In this document: in pieces, positions 10,540-23,479 of the stretch | Position numbering within the stretch: position 1 is the stretch's first letter | Layout of the letters: each line of letters begins with the position of its first letter | NCBI GenBank assembly: GCA_007844125.1 | Contig: CM017572.1 | Span: forward strand, 27,323,248-27,387,247 | Direction: 5' to 3' | DNA length: 64,000 bases | Source: Sinonovacula constricta | Taxonomy: Eukaryota > Mollusca > Bivalvia > Cardiida > Solecurtidae | Position numbers and translations under genes: made by a program | Notes under the pieces: model-generated | Database searches by the model: none | The model's input: only the letters and a program-made list of their open reading frames with translations | Told to the model about the DNA's origin: nothing

Positions 10540-11154
10540 TTGGGGATGAAGGCATTCACATGAAAATCAAGACATCAGGAATAAGTCAGGAGGAAATAGA
10601 CCGTGCAGAAAGAAATGTCATCAAGAACAGAATCAATATTCAAGATAACATTAATGATGCAATAGGACCGCTTGGGGTAAGGCTATCGATGTTAGGACTG
10701 GGATGCCTGCTTATGTATTTCCGACCTAAAAGTTGGCTTAATTGTCGAGCTTTCATTACGGGTCTCCGTCTCCAAAACGAGAAGTACCTAGACATTTTCA
10801 GACAACTACTCACGGCTTTCCAACATATTAACGACACAAATAATCTTACCATGGATGTAAAAATAAGTATTGGCCAGCTTCTTGATGGAACCGATTTATC
10901 TGACTTCATACGTGGGACAGAATCCAGGGACATATTTGATCGCCAAGCACGGACAATAGATAAAACTCCTCAGTCATTTGAAAAGAAAGCCGTCGGAAAG
11001 AAGCAAACAACTACAGACCCAAAATCAGGTCGTTCTGTGAGTAAAGATGATACACTGTCCTTGAAGATAGTTGTAAGGCCTGTCGGAAACAAATCGTCCC
11101 TGTCTAGCACTGATCTTAAAAAGGTTGCGGTAAGGACGGCGGAACAGGTGTTAG
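10540..11154 (+). CDS. Exon: TRADD-N-like middle domain
   Basis: 205 codons in phase 1-1 between acceptor TAATTCCAG and donor GTATGT. After a charged helix (EEIDRAERNVIKNR), residues about 45-112 show strand GVRLSMLGLGCLLMYFRP, two helices (LNCRAFITGLRLQNEK and YLDIFRQLLTAFQHIN) and strand LTMDVKISI. This strand-helix-helix-strand pattern with a GCLLMYF-type core resembles the N-terminal domain of TRADD and invertebrate TRADD-N proteins, which act in cell-death and immune signalling. The remainder is Lys/Ser/Thr-rich and probably disordered, ending with another short strand (LSLKIVVRP) and a helix. The exon is certain as coding; the domain name is a fold-pattern guess. Confidence 0.7.
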
Positions 11155-12548
11155 GTATGTTTAGATACTTTGCATTCTTTTAAAAAGTTTCTTCCCGGAA
11201 ATTTAAAACATATGAATATTAGAATTTGGCAGAATATAGGATAAAAAAGAGTTGTTGTACTGCTACAAAATGAAGCATTTAATTCTCATGCAATGTTAGT
11301 CAATGCGTTTAAATAATTGATTGTTACACAATTTAAAAGAATTATAAGATATTCGGTTGGACAACAGGAGTCTGAAAATATGTCTCTATGACCAAAGTTG
11401 TTGGAAGCAGTTCTTTAATGGCATTTTCGATTTGAAAGAGTGACGACGTCCACTCAGTTTTGGATTAAATAAAACATGTATTGCTGATAAAACCACTGAC
11501 ACGCCGTAGGACAGATTGAAACCTCTACCTATAGACTTTTTATCTCACTCAACAGAACAGACATAACAAGTTGTTTTTAGTTTTTGGTGGTAGGGAATTG
11601 CAGTATCCATGCGTTATATTGAGTGTGTAAAGCAATTAAATATAAAATTACCTGGGTATTCCCGTTAATATTAAAGCCTAACGGTGAATAATTTGGTAAA
11701 GCATAAAGTAAGTTTCCACTTCAATTACAAAGCAGAAAGAATTGCCATTATTGGACTGAAATATCTGGAAGGAAATATCTGCCAATATTAAAGTTTAATG
11801 TGCAAATTGCAACACCGAATATACTTAAATCTGTTATTTGTTTTACAAAAAAATGTTCGTTTTTACACATATCAAATTCACTTTTTGGGAGTTATAACAT
11901 AAGGTGACTACAACGGTGCGTTAGGGAAGTGTTTAAAATAATATTCATGGTCTTGTTCTTATTGACAGATGATTTTTTTTTGTTCAAATGTATTTATGAT
12001 TACAGGCGTTAATGATATAATTTTGCTTAAAAATCTTAAATCTAGTTGACATGTCTCACAGAAATCGTCACGCCATCGCAATGAACGCTTTTCGTGTGAT
12101 CATTTTCATGAAACGTCTGTCGTTGTTTGCATAGTGTGTTAATTGGTCATGTTGCAGTTAAATGAGTATTGAACATTAATCATATTAATCAATATAAATA
12201 TAAATAATAATGTTTGACCTCCAAATATTGTTTGTAGGGGACATTTTAATTGCTGTTTATACTTTTTTAACTTAATAAAATATTTATATGTTTCCACTAC
12301 AATGCTTATTTGTATTTTCTGGAATCTTTTCTGCATTTTACAATGTGTTAAAATGCACTCGCCATAGCTCTCAAAAACTTCCACAATCGAGGCTATTGAC
12401 TTTTATTTTATTAATATCAATCTAAAATTAATTGAAGCCAATTTGTTTTTCAGCATTCCCAGAACAAGCTGTCCTCTCACCTACAGAATTTGAAGTTTAT
12501 ACGTTTTTCTAAGTTCTGGTACATTGCAAAGGTGTTGCATTTTTTCAG
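11155..12548. other. Intron, nothing recognised
   Basis: About 1.4 kb of AT-rich DNA from donor GTATGT to acceptor TTTTTCAG. No open frame with protein-like composition and no clear repeat. Confidence 0.5.
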
Positions 12549-12617
12549 AATTCAAAGAAGAAGCAGACGTTCCATACATACCTCATACAAAAACGCACCA
12601 CGAGATGACTACAATAC
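12549..12617 (+). CDS. Exon: short linker exon
   Basis: 69 bp in phase 1-1 between TTTTTTTCAG-type acceptor and a strong GTAAGT donor at 12618. It encodes EFKEEADVPYIPHTKTHHEM, then TTI. It is probably part of the extended connector. Its symmetric phase allows skipping without frame loss. Confidence 0.65.
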
Positions 12618-12804
12618 GTAAGTTTGATATCATTTTTATGTTATAACATGCGATTATCACCAAGCACCGAACACCGACATAAAGTATCCTCATATGTTTG
12701 TGATATAACTGCGATTAATTGACCTTCATGGTGAAGCTCTTGATTGTGAGACACTGAGCACAACGTTTATTTTATACTTCATATATTATATACATATAAC
12801 AAGG

Positions 12805-12960
12805 GGTGCCCGTGGCCGAGGGATTTGACTCGCCCACTTGTAACTCTTGGCACTCACCAGGTCCGGGTTAAGGCGAACTTTTTCATATGGTGAAGTCTTC
12901 CAGCTGACCTTTGGTGGGCCGGTTATTCTATCCAGGTATATGTGTATATGAGTCTCAACC
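12805..12960 (+). repeat. tRNA-like SINE fragment
   Basis: Starts GGGGTGCCCGTGGCCGAGGG, like a class II (Ser/Leu) tRNA head, with a B-box-like GGTCCGGGTTAAGGCG at about 12860 and an unrelated body. The B box lacks the usual GTTCGA core, so this is not a working tRNA. It lies in the intron after the 12549 exon. Confidence 0.45.
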
Positions 12961-13425
12961 AATACTAATATGGCCATAATATAAACAAACATATATTTCT
13001 GTGATATATGAATCATGTTAAAGTTTATTTACAATATTAAACAAAAAGGAACTATTATTATTTGTTTTCTAAAATTCATAAAAATATCTTTAACTATATC
13101 TATGGTAACAATTGTTCTTCACTTGCCATGCATTTCCACTTAAACAGCCTTTGTCATACCGACAGCGTAGTATTTCTTAACATAGAAATAACATTTAATC
13201 TATTGATTAATATACTATCCTTAGGAAAAAGGCATATTCTTCTTAAAGAGCCGAAACGTCTTAAAATGTATATTAAAGCTCTTCGAAACCACAAAACTAT
13301 GACTCAGTATTGTTTGACAAAGAATGTGTAAATGTAATATTTTATTTGTTTTAACGTTATTAATGTATGTGTAATCCTCCTGCCCATTGTTTCATACATT
13401 TGCCGAAATGTTTTTTCAGCAGATC

Positions 13426-15819
13426 AAAAGTGATCGCTGATTCAAATCTGATTCAAAGTCAAGCACGTTACATGCACTTTTTAACATGATTTAAAAAGTA
13501 AAGCTTAATTGGATCATAATCATATAATGAAAATACAATGAGCACCTTGATTACTCAGTCTATCATTGCTCTGACATCAAACAAAATGAGACCATATTAC
13601 AATGAAATAAATATTATGAACAAAACAGTCTTGTCATAAGACAAGTTCTCATTATGTGTATACTATTTACCAAACCGTGCAAAATATTCATTACAACCAG
13701 AAACATGAAACGAAAACATTGAAAGGCCAGAACTGTACAGAGCAGAATGTATATTTTACCGCCTTAAGAAAAATGAAATCAAAATAAGCAAAATAATTTG
13801 ATAAGCAAAAAAAAAAGAACTCAACAAATGTAGTGCGTGTTGTAGGACGTAGTTCCCTTTACAAAACTTAAACAAAACGGAACTACTTTAATATAGTGAT
13901 GAAAACGGTCTATACTTTTGAGTTGAGGTCTGTAGAAAAGAATTCTAAAGTAGTAAACACAATACTTTGAGATTGTATATTAAACTTAGATAAAGATCAA
14001 AACTGGACTTATCGGTAAAATGGGTAGATTATATGTTATTCTGTGATAATATCATTAATTAAACTAATTACTGGTCTCGAATATTTATCATTTGTTTTCT
14101 GTTTCATATTTTCATAAACAATGCATTGATCAGCTTTGCTTGACTTTAATCAGATTTATATATCTATCAGTGTTAAGTACATCATAATTTTGATTCTGGC
14201 AAAGTTTGGTAAAGTATATGTTATTTGCCAACTAATTGTTTAGTATCTTCTTTTTAAATTTGTTTTCAGTAAAAGGTGTAGTGGTATGAATCGGGTTGGC
14301 AAATTTGGTTATGAAAAGAAACTCTTATAAGTTGTACTATGATATGCAAAACAGTTCTTTTGTTAACCTTTTCGGTTGTACTTGCTTAGCAGGCACTTAT
14401 AAAAGAATACAATATTGTACTGTTTAAACAAAATAACTTTGAGACATTCAAATGAATCAAACAATATCCAAATATATCTCTACAGGTTTGATTTATTTTT
14501 ATGATTATTTAATTTTTTATAGTGTTATATATCTACAAATTTAAAAAATTTGAGATTATAAAGAAGGACCCATTTTCTAAAACACTGTCTCAAAGAACTT
14601 GTACGCCTCGGTCATTTAGGATAATGAAATGCAAATGAGCTTCAATTTAACCGAGCGTAAAACCTTAAATAAAAAATATATGATGCATTTTGAAACAAGA
14701 GAGGTTTTGAGAAGGAAAATTTCAATTTATTTTATTTGAAAAATCACATGAGGACCTCGTTTAAACATAAACTCCCTACCTCTGGGTATCTTTCTGAAAC
14801 ATAGAACGCAGGTCATGATTGACTATCTTTACAACAGATCAAACATGTTTGCAAATGTTTAGTAAATCATTGGCAAAATACAAAGATTATGACAATTAAA
14901 GATTGCAGATGCAGATAAGTCAGCTTTAAATGTGAGCGTTGTAATCAAGATGCGGCTCATCTATTGCCTGGTTAAAACATAGTGTTTAGTCATCAACGCA
15001 TATTATTGCACAGCAAATCACACATTATCTTACTTTTAACTCGATGTACCCGATTTTTATGAATTTTAAGTTTCTAACACTTGCTATTATAATTATTATA
15101 ATATAACAACAGTATTCATTTAAGGGTCGCATTATTTTTAACATTTAATAACACTGATAATAGTCCTTTTAACTTCGTCCATGACCATTTATGTTTTATG
15201 TGTATTTCAGGTTCATCGGGCTCTTCATCGGGCTATTCATCGGCCAATTCAGGTAATTATTATGTTTAACGTATTACAATTTGGATGATATAAGATTGTG
15301 CGTCATAAAACGGATTTGTATTTGATTTTTAACCTTATCTTCAAGGAATAACAGCTTTATATGGAACGAGTAATAAATATTGTTTAAAGCAATTACATAC
15401 ATGTTGTAAGGGACAACGAAAAGACATACCTTGAAATTACCATTGCCTTTGCATTTGAACCGATAGTTTATCATGCATGTGTCTTTTGTTTTTTAATAAT
15501 GTTTGCATCAATAAGTGGTCTAAGTTATGGTTATACCTTTAAGACAACTTGAATTGTATTCGCCTGTTTAACTTGGGTTTTTTTTTGTTCAACGATTGTT
15601 ATCACATTCGTTGTCTTAGCTGGAATTTGCAATAGTAATGAATCTGTACATGACTATAACTGTTTGACCTATTCATAAAGTTCAACAAAAACTGGTATAT
15701 ATCCCTGCACAATCACTTGCAAATGTATCGATTTTTACTAATGCAGATCAGAAACAATGTCATCGACACCAGAAATATATAAAACCGACTAATATACTGT
15801 TAAGCTGTTTGCTATATCA
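13426..15819 (+). repeat. Tandem-duplication copy 1 (old, partial)
   Basis: Aligns by eye to 34690-36690 and then to 39050-40260 in copy 3. Shared landmarks are GATTCAAATCTGATTCAAAG, CAGCTTTGCTTGACTTT, TTGCCTGGTTAAAACATAG and GTCATCGACACCAGAAATA. The equivalent of 36.7-39.0 kb is missing, so there are no type A or B cassettes here. It is clearly more diverged than copies 3 and 4 are from each other. Its continuation appears at 26168 after the 10.3-kb insertion. Confidence 0.8.
15211..15252 (+). CDS. Micro-exon (C/D type), 42 bp
   Basis: Acceptor TGTATTTCAG and donor GTAATT. Phase 1-1, encoding SSGSSSGYSSANS after the split codon. It contains an internal TCATCGGGCT repeat, so the exon itself grew by a short tandem repeat. 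Flanking intron text (GTAATTATTATGTTTAAC downstream) is shared with the cassettes at 30865, 32712 and 41411, so they descend from one ancestral exon. Confidence 0.6.
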
Positions 15820-16544
15820 AAGTTGCAGTGCCGACCAGGACAATATCGTATTATGTATAAACCAAAAATAAGCTTCAAACGAATAATAAATATGTAAGGA
15901 AGTTAAGTATTAGTAATTCGATTATATGTGTGTGTAACTTAGCCACATACACGATATTTGATCGTTTTTCATAGACGAAATAATTCTACTTTCACTTTGC
16001 ACGCCGTCATTCGTTGAAAATCGTTAATCCTAATTTGCATAACCTCTGCAAAAATGCCCGTATGTTAATATAAACAATTGCAAAAGCTCCTACCTGTGAC
16101 AGAACTTTTCGTGCCTAACAAAATCGCGTCAAGTAAAATTCGTACCAATACGGGTAACACACACAGCGACACGCCGTTTTGTTTAAAATCAAGTACATGG
16201 CCGGATCCAGGATTATTCAGAGGGTTCTAATTGAGAGAGCACTAGAGGTACTTACCGTGTTACATGGGTCTGGAAGGCATGCTCTCCTAAACAACTTTTG
16301 AAATGTAACAGCTATATGCAAAATCCTCTCCATTACATCCCCCAAAACCTAGCCTGTTTAAGCATGTCGCACGCCGTCAATACATCGTTAGCAGATAAGA
16401 AGCAGGTTGTTGATACCTGTTTGTGTCTCATTCAGATTATTGTTGTCTATATAAATTATAAAGTTGTTTTGTAGCCATGTTGTCCATTTTTTCCCTTAAT
16501 TGTTTCCACAATTTTAATTCCATGGTCATGAAACAAACAAAACA

Positions 16545-16738
16545 CGTTTGTATATTGGGTTGCGTTTATCGTCCCACCAACAGTATTTTAGTTATCAGGA
16601 GACGGTGTCCACTTGAAGCATATATAGTGCTGCCTTCACTGTGTATAGCATGCCGTGAACACCCAGTCACATTAGATCGAACCAGGGGCCTCCCGTGCCT
16701 GAAGCCTACGCTCTACCGATTGCGCTACCAGATCCGGC
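16545..16738 (-). mobile_element. tRNA-derived SINE (shorter copy)
   Basis: Same family as 2321-2637: the plus text has ATCGTCCCACCAACAGTATT, a shared body, then the reverse complement of the B box and A box (GCTCTACCGATTGCGCTACC). An internal segment is deleted relative to the other copy. Confidence 0.8.
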
Positions 16739-17989
16739 AAACAATACACGCATTTAAAATAGGCATATCCATCTGTTTGTTCATGTTACAATATATAAAA
16801 TATATATAATATACAACACCAACATTCAATAGAATAAAAATAAGTTACAGTACTGAAAATCATGAAATTGACAAACGGAACGGAGTGGAAATGGAAATGA
16901 AACGTTTTTCGTTTCCTGTTGAAACGGAAACGGAACGGAGTGGAAATGGAAATGCAACGGAGCGCTACAAACGCTTGAAACGGTTTAAACGGTATAAACG
17001 CTATAACCGGAGCGCTTGGAACGCTAGAAACGGTAGAAACGGAAAAATCGGAATGCTCGTAACGGTAGAGTTATTTTCACTACCGCTTCAAACGTTTCTA
17101 GGTCACCCGATTATTTATAGTAACATTTCAACCGTTTCTTGGTACGAAATAAATTTAAACGAACACAATAACTGGCTTTAATTTATCAACACAAACGCGC
17201 TTTTATATGTACTCTGCAGAAAGAAATAACATAAATTATTATCAAAAATTCGTATTTATCAAACTTGTACATTACAGTTCCGAAACCGCACGAGTTGTCC
17301 AAGTCATCGTGTACCGTCAAAACAGAAACTGCACTAAAAATCACTCCGCACGATAAAACACGCAATTTAACTATAATATTGCGTTTCTGTCGAAACTGAT
17401 GTTTTAATTAATTCCAATGAATAGCTTAACATCCGCCTTGGATCGACATTCTTAGTCTTCATTGTTTGGCATATGAAGATAGTGTGTACACAGCTGTCAT
17501 TACACGTATGCGCGCGCAATGTCGCAGCATTTCCCGAGTTTGAATTTTCGCTAATTACTTTGTAGCTGCATGGTCCGTTCCCGGATCAACTACGCCAATC
17601 ATTTTTGTGTGAACATACTTGCTTAAAGTATTTTTCATTTACAAAGAATGCATTGCGTGGTACAAAATAAAGTTACTTAATGAAATTAAACCTCAACCAA
17701 AAGAAGGTAACACATCTCATATAACACAAAAAACATAAAACGACTACACATAAAACAAACAAACAATGCTATGTATTATTGCAAGGTGTGACCCAATCAA
17801 GAACCAATAACATCCTCCCCGGCACTCAGAGCCAATAACAAGTATGATCCTAAAGTTCAACGTCTGAATAACCATAGATTGCCAAATAGTGCACGTATAC
17901 AATCATCGATTGACAGTTAAATAAAACAACCGTGATAAAAACTTACATCATGATAAATATTAAAGACATAATAATCATTACCGCCATTA

Positions 17990-18235
17990 AATTCACCTGA
18001 TCACACATGATCATCATCAGGATCCCATATTACTTATATAATCACCACTAATCATCATCAAAAGCAGCATCACCGGCATCACGATCTACATCATAATCGT
18101 CATGAGCATCAGCATCACCGTAACCGTTATTACCATTTACATTATAATCATAAACAGCATCGGTATCACCGTCATCATTATCAGCAGAAGCAGCAGTAGC
18201 AGCAGCAGCACCGTCATTCACATCATCATTACTTT
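17990..18235. repeat. ATC/CAT-rich low-complexity tract
   Basis: About 240 bp of imperfect ATC/CAT/AGC trinucleotides inside the nested element. Any open frame here is a by-product of the repeat. Confidence 0.75.
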
Positions 18236-20789
18236 AGTTACAGGGGTATGGATATGTATTTTATTTTATCTTGCCTCTTTGTCAAGCAAAGTTTCTTCTG
18301 CTTCTAATCTTAATTGTTATATATCTTATAATGAACAATGTTGTAAATTTGGACAATAGTATCAAAATTCCTATTTCTAAATGCATAGTTCCCATATGCG
18401 CTGTTACATATATAGGATTAATCGGAATTCGTGGACCGCGATTACGAATCTGCATACAACTTTTGACTTTACTTGACTTGCAACTATTTGAATGAGGTCT
18501 GGCTACGGCTCATTTTCCCATTCATGTCTTGAATGTTCTATGCCAAAATGTGGTCTAATGAGGGCCCTACCGGGTACTTAATTTTTGTACCCATTTAAAG
18601 ATAGAAATATATTAATTTAAAATATATCGTTTTGTAAATTGATATTATGTTTCTCCATGCGCGTGGGTAGGGTTCACGCCATCATAAAGTTCTACTCTAA
18701 TTGAATCACTAATTTTAAGACATGAGCGGACACCCCAACTAATTAAGCTAATTGGCAGTTTTATGACACCTTGTTTGTCTAGTGGACAGGAAGTGTGACC
18801 GTGTTTTGGCGTCTTTTCCACTTCGCAAGAACACATGCATCCTCTATGCAGCTGTGTTTGAAAATGTCACCTTATGGCAGTCGCGTGGTTTATGACCTTC
18901 ACCTTTTAAAGAGCAATATGCATTGACTTACGCGAGGACAACAAAAAGGACAAAACACTAAGGTGCACGATTTCTTTTTTGGCTCATAAAAGGACCTAAC
19001 GCTATATTTAGTAGTACCCACAATGGTGCACACTTTCCCCACCCACTATTTTTTAGTTTAAGAAGAGGAAACGTGGATGTGGGGATTGGGGATTTCTTAT
19101 AGTAAATACTACATTAATTGTCGTGTTTTTTTGTAAATAATGTTATCAAGAGAAGACACATCAAGGAACATAGTCTAATGTATATTTTCATCTCGTGTGT
19201 ATTGCAAATGTATTATTTCAATGGCTCGCCTATTCTTTTGTAGTTAATCCATACTTTAAATATAAATAATACCTTTATAAAAGTGTTTATGATCATTAAA
19301 AGGACTAAAAAGTTTTTGTAAGGACATTTATATAAGTAAAAACATGCGCAGTCTGAAATATTACTACATAGTACAGTTTCCTCCCTCCACTATCATTCCT
19401 TAAGAACTTATATTTATGCCGCGAAGGTAAATCGTCAATAACGTTGCATATTTTTTCATATCACACGCCGTTCGCAGTAGTAGTAGGAACTAGTTTAATG
19501 AGGGTCTACACGCCCTGTTGAGGGCTTTTTCATGACCCCGCCATGTTGCCCATGCATGGCTTAAATGTGTATATTCCGAAAGATATCGCCTAAAGAGGGC
19601 CCTAATTAGGTACCTAGTTTATGTACCCATTTACTGGAAGGATGGTATAATTTTGGTAATTTTTTTATCTTAAAGGGGATTGAGCATGTTTTGAGTGAAT
19701 TCCACTCCCTAATTCCTGGCTCTTTCCCCTGACACTAGGTTCTAATTGGTATTTGTTTATTTATTTTTCACCATAAGAAGGTTCCCTGTTTTCGGCTTAC
19801 CTCTTCCCCTAGCGAAATTGTGAAATAGTGGGGAAGGGGTGCACCTTTTTAGGGACCTGGGTAGCTAATAAGCTTTGGTATTTAAGCAGTAATTGTGGTA
19901 GCTCGTTTAGACCCTAGTGTTTGTTAGGTTTTGATGTCTGGACGCCCGGGGCCCGACCGCCCACTAAACCATCTTTCTTGTCTTACATTTGTAATGTATA
20001 TGCCAAGAAAGAAGTCCCCGGCTGGTGGTATAAGATAATGCTCGCCGTTGTCTACTACTTAATTCTATTACTATTTATACTGGTATACAGTATATTTAGC
20101 GGCCATGATCTTATGGTTTTCCCTATTCTACCACACACTCGATTCACTCTCTCAGGGTCACGCCGTTCACGCGTACTTACCATTTTTAATCCCTAAACAG
20201 TACCCAGCGTTCACACCCTCTCTCTCTTCTAAATGGCAGTTTGAAGACAATTATCGATCGATATCATGTTGCACAGTATTGAGAGAAATAATAGGTCGGT
20301 CAATTTGAAACAAAAACAAATCTTTTCGGCGACTTCAAATGATAGTGACCGGCGATTGTTTCCCAGAATATTCTTTGATGTTGCGGTGTTAGCCAGAGAG
20401 CCCTCCTCTCCAGAAAGAAATTACGCCGCATCTAATGATTTATTTGTTCACCGCATTTATTTGTTACAACCTTGGAGAAATTAAAATCACATTGATATAA
20501 TTAGCGACTTCATGTTATAAGTGCGTGAACAATATTGTTAACAGCCGTTAATTGGCGCTAATATGTGCAAACCGAAAACACAACAACACACACTTGTTTC
20601 TAAGAAAGTTGTTTGTTCTATGAGACTTTATGTATGTGCCTGTTTTCGACAAAACAACATGTTCATGTTTATATGAGATAATCATTTTAACCATGAAATG
20701 TGACTGTAGTGAGTAATACTTATCTAAAATTATTGGATATTACACGTTACTATCAGCGAGACGTTAAATCTAAAGTCCGCCATATAACA

Positions 20790-20930
20790 AATATCGGAAA
20801 GGGGCAAACATTCGCCTTTTTATTTTGACAGTGGGGATGGGGGTAAACGCTGGGCCTTTTTATTTGAACGTCCGGTCTGCACTTATAGGGGCGGGGGGCA
20901 AACGTCCGGGGGCAAGTTTTAAAAAAAATT
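20790..20930. repeat. Short G-rich direct repeats
   Basis: Two to three imperfect copies of a block with GGCAAACNTYCG and CCTTTTTATTT, each including runs of 4-6 G. It stands out in AT-rich surroundings and lies inside the nested element. Function unknown. Confidence 0.4.
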
Positions 20931-22079
20931 GTGTGTGATATCGTCTTGTTTTAAGGTCGGATCACCATTACGCTTTTTTGCGGATTAACACGTCACAGAG
21001 AAGTTAACTTTTTAGGATACTGGGTGTGTGTGGACCATATTTGAAAGTTATTTCTTGTTTGTTTACTCCGGGATATGACGTCTGGCAAAGACAAGTGGGT
21101 AGGCATCTTCTCAATACTGCACTCCCTGAATTTTGAGGATTATTTGCAGGTGCTGGTTGTTAAGGGTATTTTTTGTCTGCAATTTCCCTCCGGGTGACTA
21201 ACGCTGAATATCCTCGTCGCAAACAATCTACTGCCGATTCCTTTATATGTGATGGAAGACTTTTGCCTCTGCCTAGAATGTTTACTTCTTTCGTCATTTT
21301 GCAAACACACCGGAAGTACTTTACCTTTAGAAATTTATTAAACGAAATTTTTAGTCAAAATCGGAACGGAGCGAAACGGAACGCTTGAAACGGTAGAAAC
21401 GGAAGAAACGATAGAAACGCTGGAAGCGTTTGAAATGCAGCGCTGGAAGCGAATAAAACGAAACGGAAACGCAACGGAAGCGGAATGGAAACGGAGCGGC
21501 AAACGCTTCCAACTGAAATGGAAACGAAACGGAGTGGAAACGGGAAAATTGTCAATTTCGTGATTTTCAGTACTGTAAGACAGTTGCTAAAATTTGTTTT
21601 AATTGTCTTATGCACAGTAGGAAATACAATAAGGTGCAGTATCGTTTTACACAAATATGAAATGTCAGTGGCAAGTCCATATATAGTAATGAGCATTACA
21701 AAGTTACAGGTACACATGACAGCAAGTAGCAAGTATACGTCTACATTTCTGTTCATTAAGGAAAAGAAAAAAAAACGTGTACTAGCTTTAAAAAGAGTAC
21801 CGCAAGGCGAAGCAAAATACAACCGTCAATAAAGCAATTTGAAACCAACTGCTGTGCACTCTTGTACAATGCAGTATGGCAAAGTTTTGGAATGCATTCT
21901 GGGTTGATGCAAAAAAACTTTGACATGATTGTGGATTGCCATCTGGGTATCTGAAAAAACATATATAATAACATATAATATAAAAAATATGAAAAATAAC
22001 ATCAAATATACAAAAATACACGAGAGTAATGGCATTTGAGAAGCAAGAGGCATTACTCAAAAAAAAAAAAAAGAAGAGG

Positions 22080-22640
22080 AGAGTGACGGAGCTCTTGTAC
22101 ACTGCACTCTGTTTCAATAACATATATCCACCTATGAAGTTTCAAGTCAATAGCTTTGATAATATAGGAGTATGGTCTAGACAAACAAACCAAAAATTGA
22201 ACTAAGGGTAATAACTCCAAAATCATGAAGTGTACAGTGACGGTTCTTATGCATTGCACTCCATCTAAATAAGATCTATCCACCTGCAAAGTTTCACGTC
22301 AATAGCTTTGATTACATAGGCGGCATGCTCCGAACAAGAAAATTAAACAAAGGGGCATAATTCCAAAATCATGAAGTACAGGGTTATAGTTCCTGTGCAC
22401 TGCACTTCGTTTCAATAAGACCTATCTCTGTAGCAAGCTTCAAGTTAATATTTTTTTAAGAATGTAGTAGATGCTCCGGACAAGAAAATTAAACAAAGGG
22501 CAATGACTCCAGCATCACGAAGTGCAAGGTGATGGTTCCTGTGTACTGCCCTCCGTCTCAATGAGATCTATCTACCTATGAAGTTTCAAGTCAATAGCTG
22601 TAATAGTGTTGGAGTTATGCTCCAGACAAACATCTAGATG
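22080..22640. repeat. Tandem core repeats of about 150 bp
   Basis: Roughly four diverged copies of a unit with AAGTTTCAAGTCAATAGCTT, then a GCTCCGGACAAG-like motif, AATTAAACAAAGG, CCAAAATCATGAAG and a CCTGTGCACTGCACT-like end. Such arrays are typical of mollusc non-autonomous Helitron-like (pearl/Helentron) elements; the class is by resemblance only. It lies inside the 10.3-kb insertion. Confidence 0.65.
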
Positions 22641-22903
22641 CCGCACGCACACCAACCTGCCTGCCAGCCCACCTGCCAAGGGTGTTCCCATAATACATCC
22701 AGTCTTCGATGGGTGTATAAAATGCATAAGTTCCAAAATATAACAGGTACACTTACAAAACAATAAACAAATGAAACTGAAAGAGTATATTAATAATAAC
22801 GCTATGGGTTAAAATAGGTGAAACTGTTAAATCATCAGGAATAAACCAACCAAATTGTTCCTAAGCATATACTTTTCTAATACCACAATGGAGTGGTGGT
22901 GCT

Positions 22904-22932
22904 CCATATATATATATATGCTTATATATATG

Positions 22933-22981
<49 letters not shown>
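22904..22981. repeat. TA microsatellite
   Basis: A run of TA broken by two TATGCTTATA interruptions near its start. Confidence 0.9.
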
Positions 22982-22984
<3 letters not shown>

Positions 22985-23084
22985 CTTTCAACACTAAAAT
23001 AGATTTTTGCCAAAATCCTTGTTGGACATCAAGTCATTGTGAATATGCAGCCATGTTTACAGTTCAAAATATTATGAACATGCT

Positions 23085-23330
23085 TGATAAAGGGACACCC
23101 AAGAAACATGTACACCACATATGAAGGCTCAAGCTCTAGTAGTTTCTGACCAAAAGGCTTTTTGAGTTTTCATATATAGACTTAAATGGAAAATGACCAC
23201 GCACCTGGCAACCAGTTTTTTTTAAACAATCTTTATACAGGGCCACCCAAAGGACATGAATACCAAATATCAAGGCTCTAGCTCTTGCAGTTACTGACAG
23301 GAAGATTTTCTAAGTTTTCCATATTGCGGC
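23085..23330. repeat. Two-copy direct repeat of about 156 bp
   Basis: Copies start near 23087 and 23243, sharing CACCCAA, CATG, ACC, ATATGAAGGCTC-like and AGCTCTNGNAGTT motifs. Probably more core-repeat material of the same or a related element. Confidence 0.5.
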
Positions 23331-23479
23331 ATAAGCTCGTGTGAGCTAAAAAGGTACTTTTTCTACTTTGATAAAAAAGTGCACCTGCAGGTAGACTTTT
23401 AATAAATGACTCTAGACTAAAATTGAATGTGAGGAGGTCATTAAACTGACCTGATGTATATGGGTGTTTCAAACAATAT

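Larger units (their letters stand above)
16845..21578. mobile_element. Nested 4.7-kb element with 29-bp TIRs and GAAACGG arrays
   Basis: The ends 16845-16873 (starting TTACAGTACTGAAAATCA) and 21550-21578 are inverted copies with one mismatch. Just inside both ends lie degenerate GAAACGG-type arrays (16874-17070 and 21360-21545), both purine-rich on the plus strand, so direct rather than inverted. A motif GAGGGCCCTA...GTACCCATTTA occurs twice inside (about 18558 and 19591). No transposase was recognised. A CAGTACTG start with 8-bp duplication would suggest hAT, but the flanks do not give a clean duplication. Confidence 0.65.

Noticed and set aside
13062..13331. 89-codon plus-strand open frame
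   Set aside because: Composition is that of random AT-rich DNA, no domain, no conserved copy elsewhere; lies in an intron.
21355..22123. Overlapping minus-strand open frames rich in Phe/Leu/Ser
   Set aside because: Products of the GAAACGG array and poly-A/T tracts read backwards; no domain.
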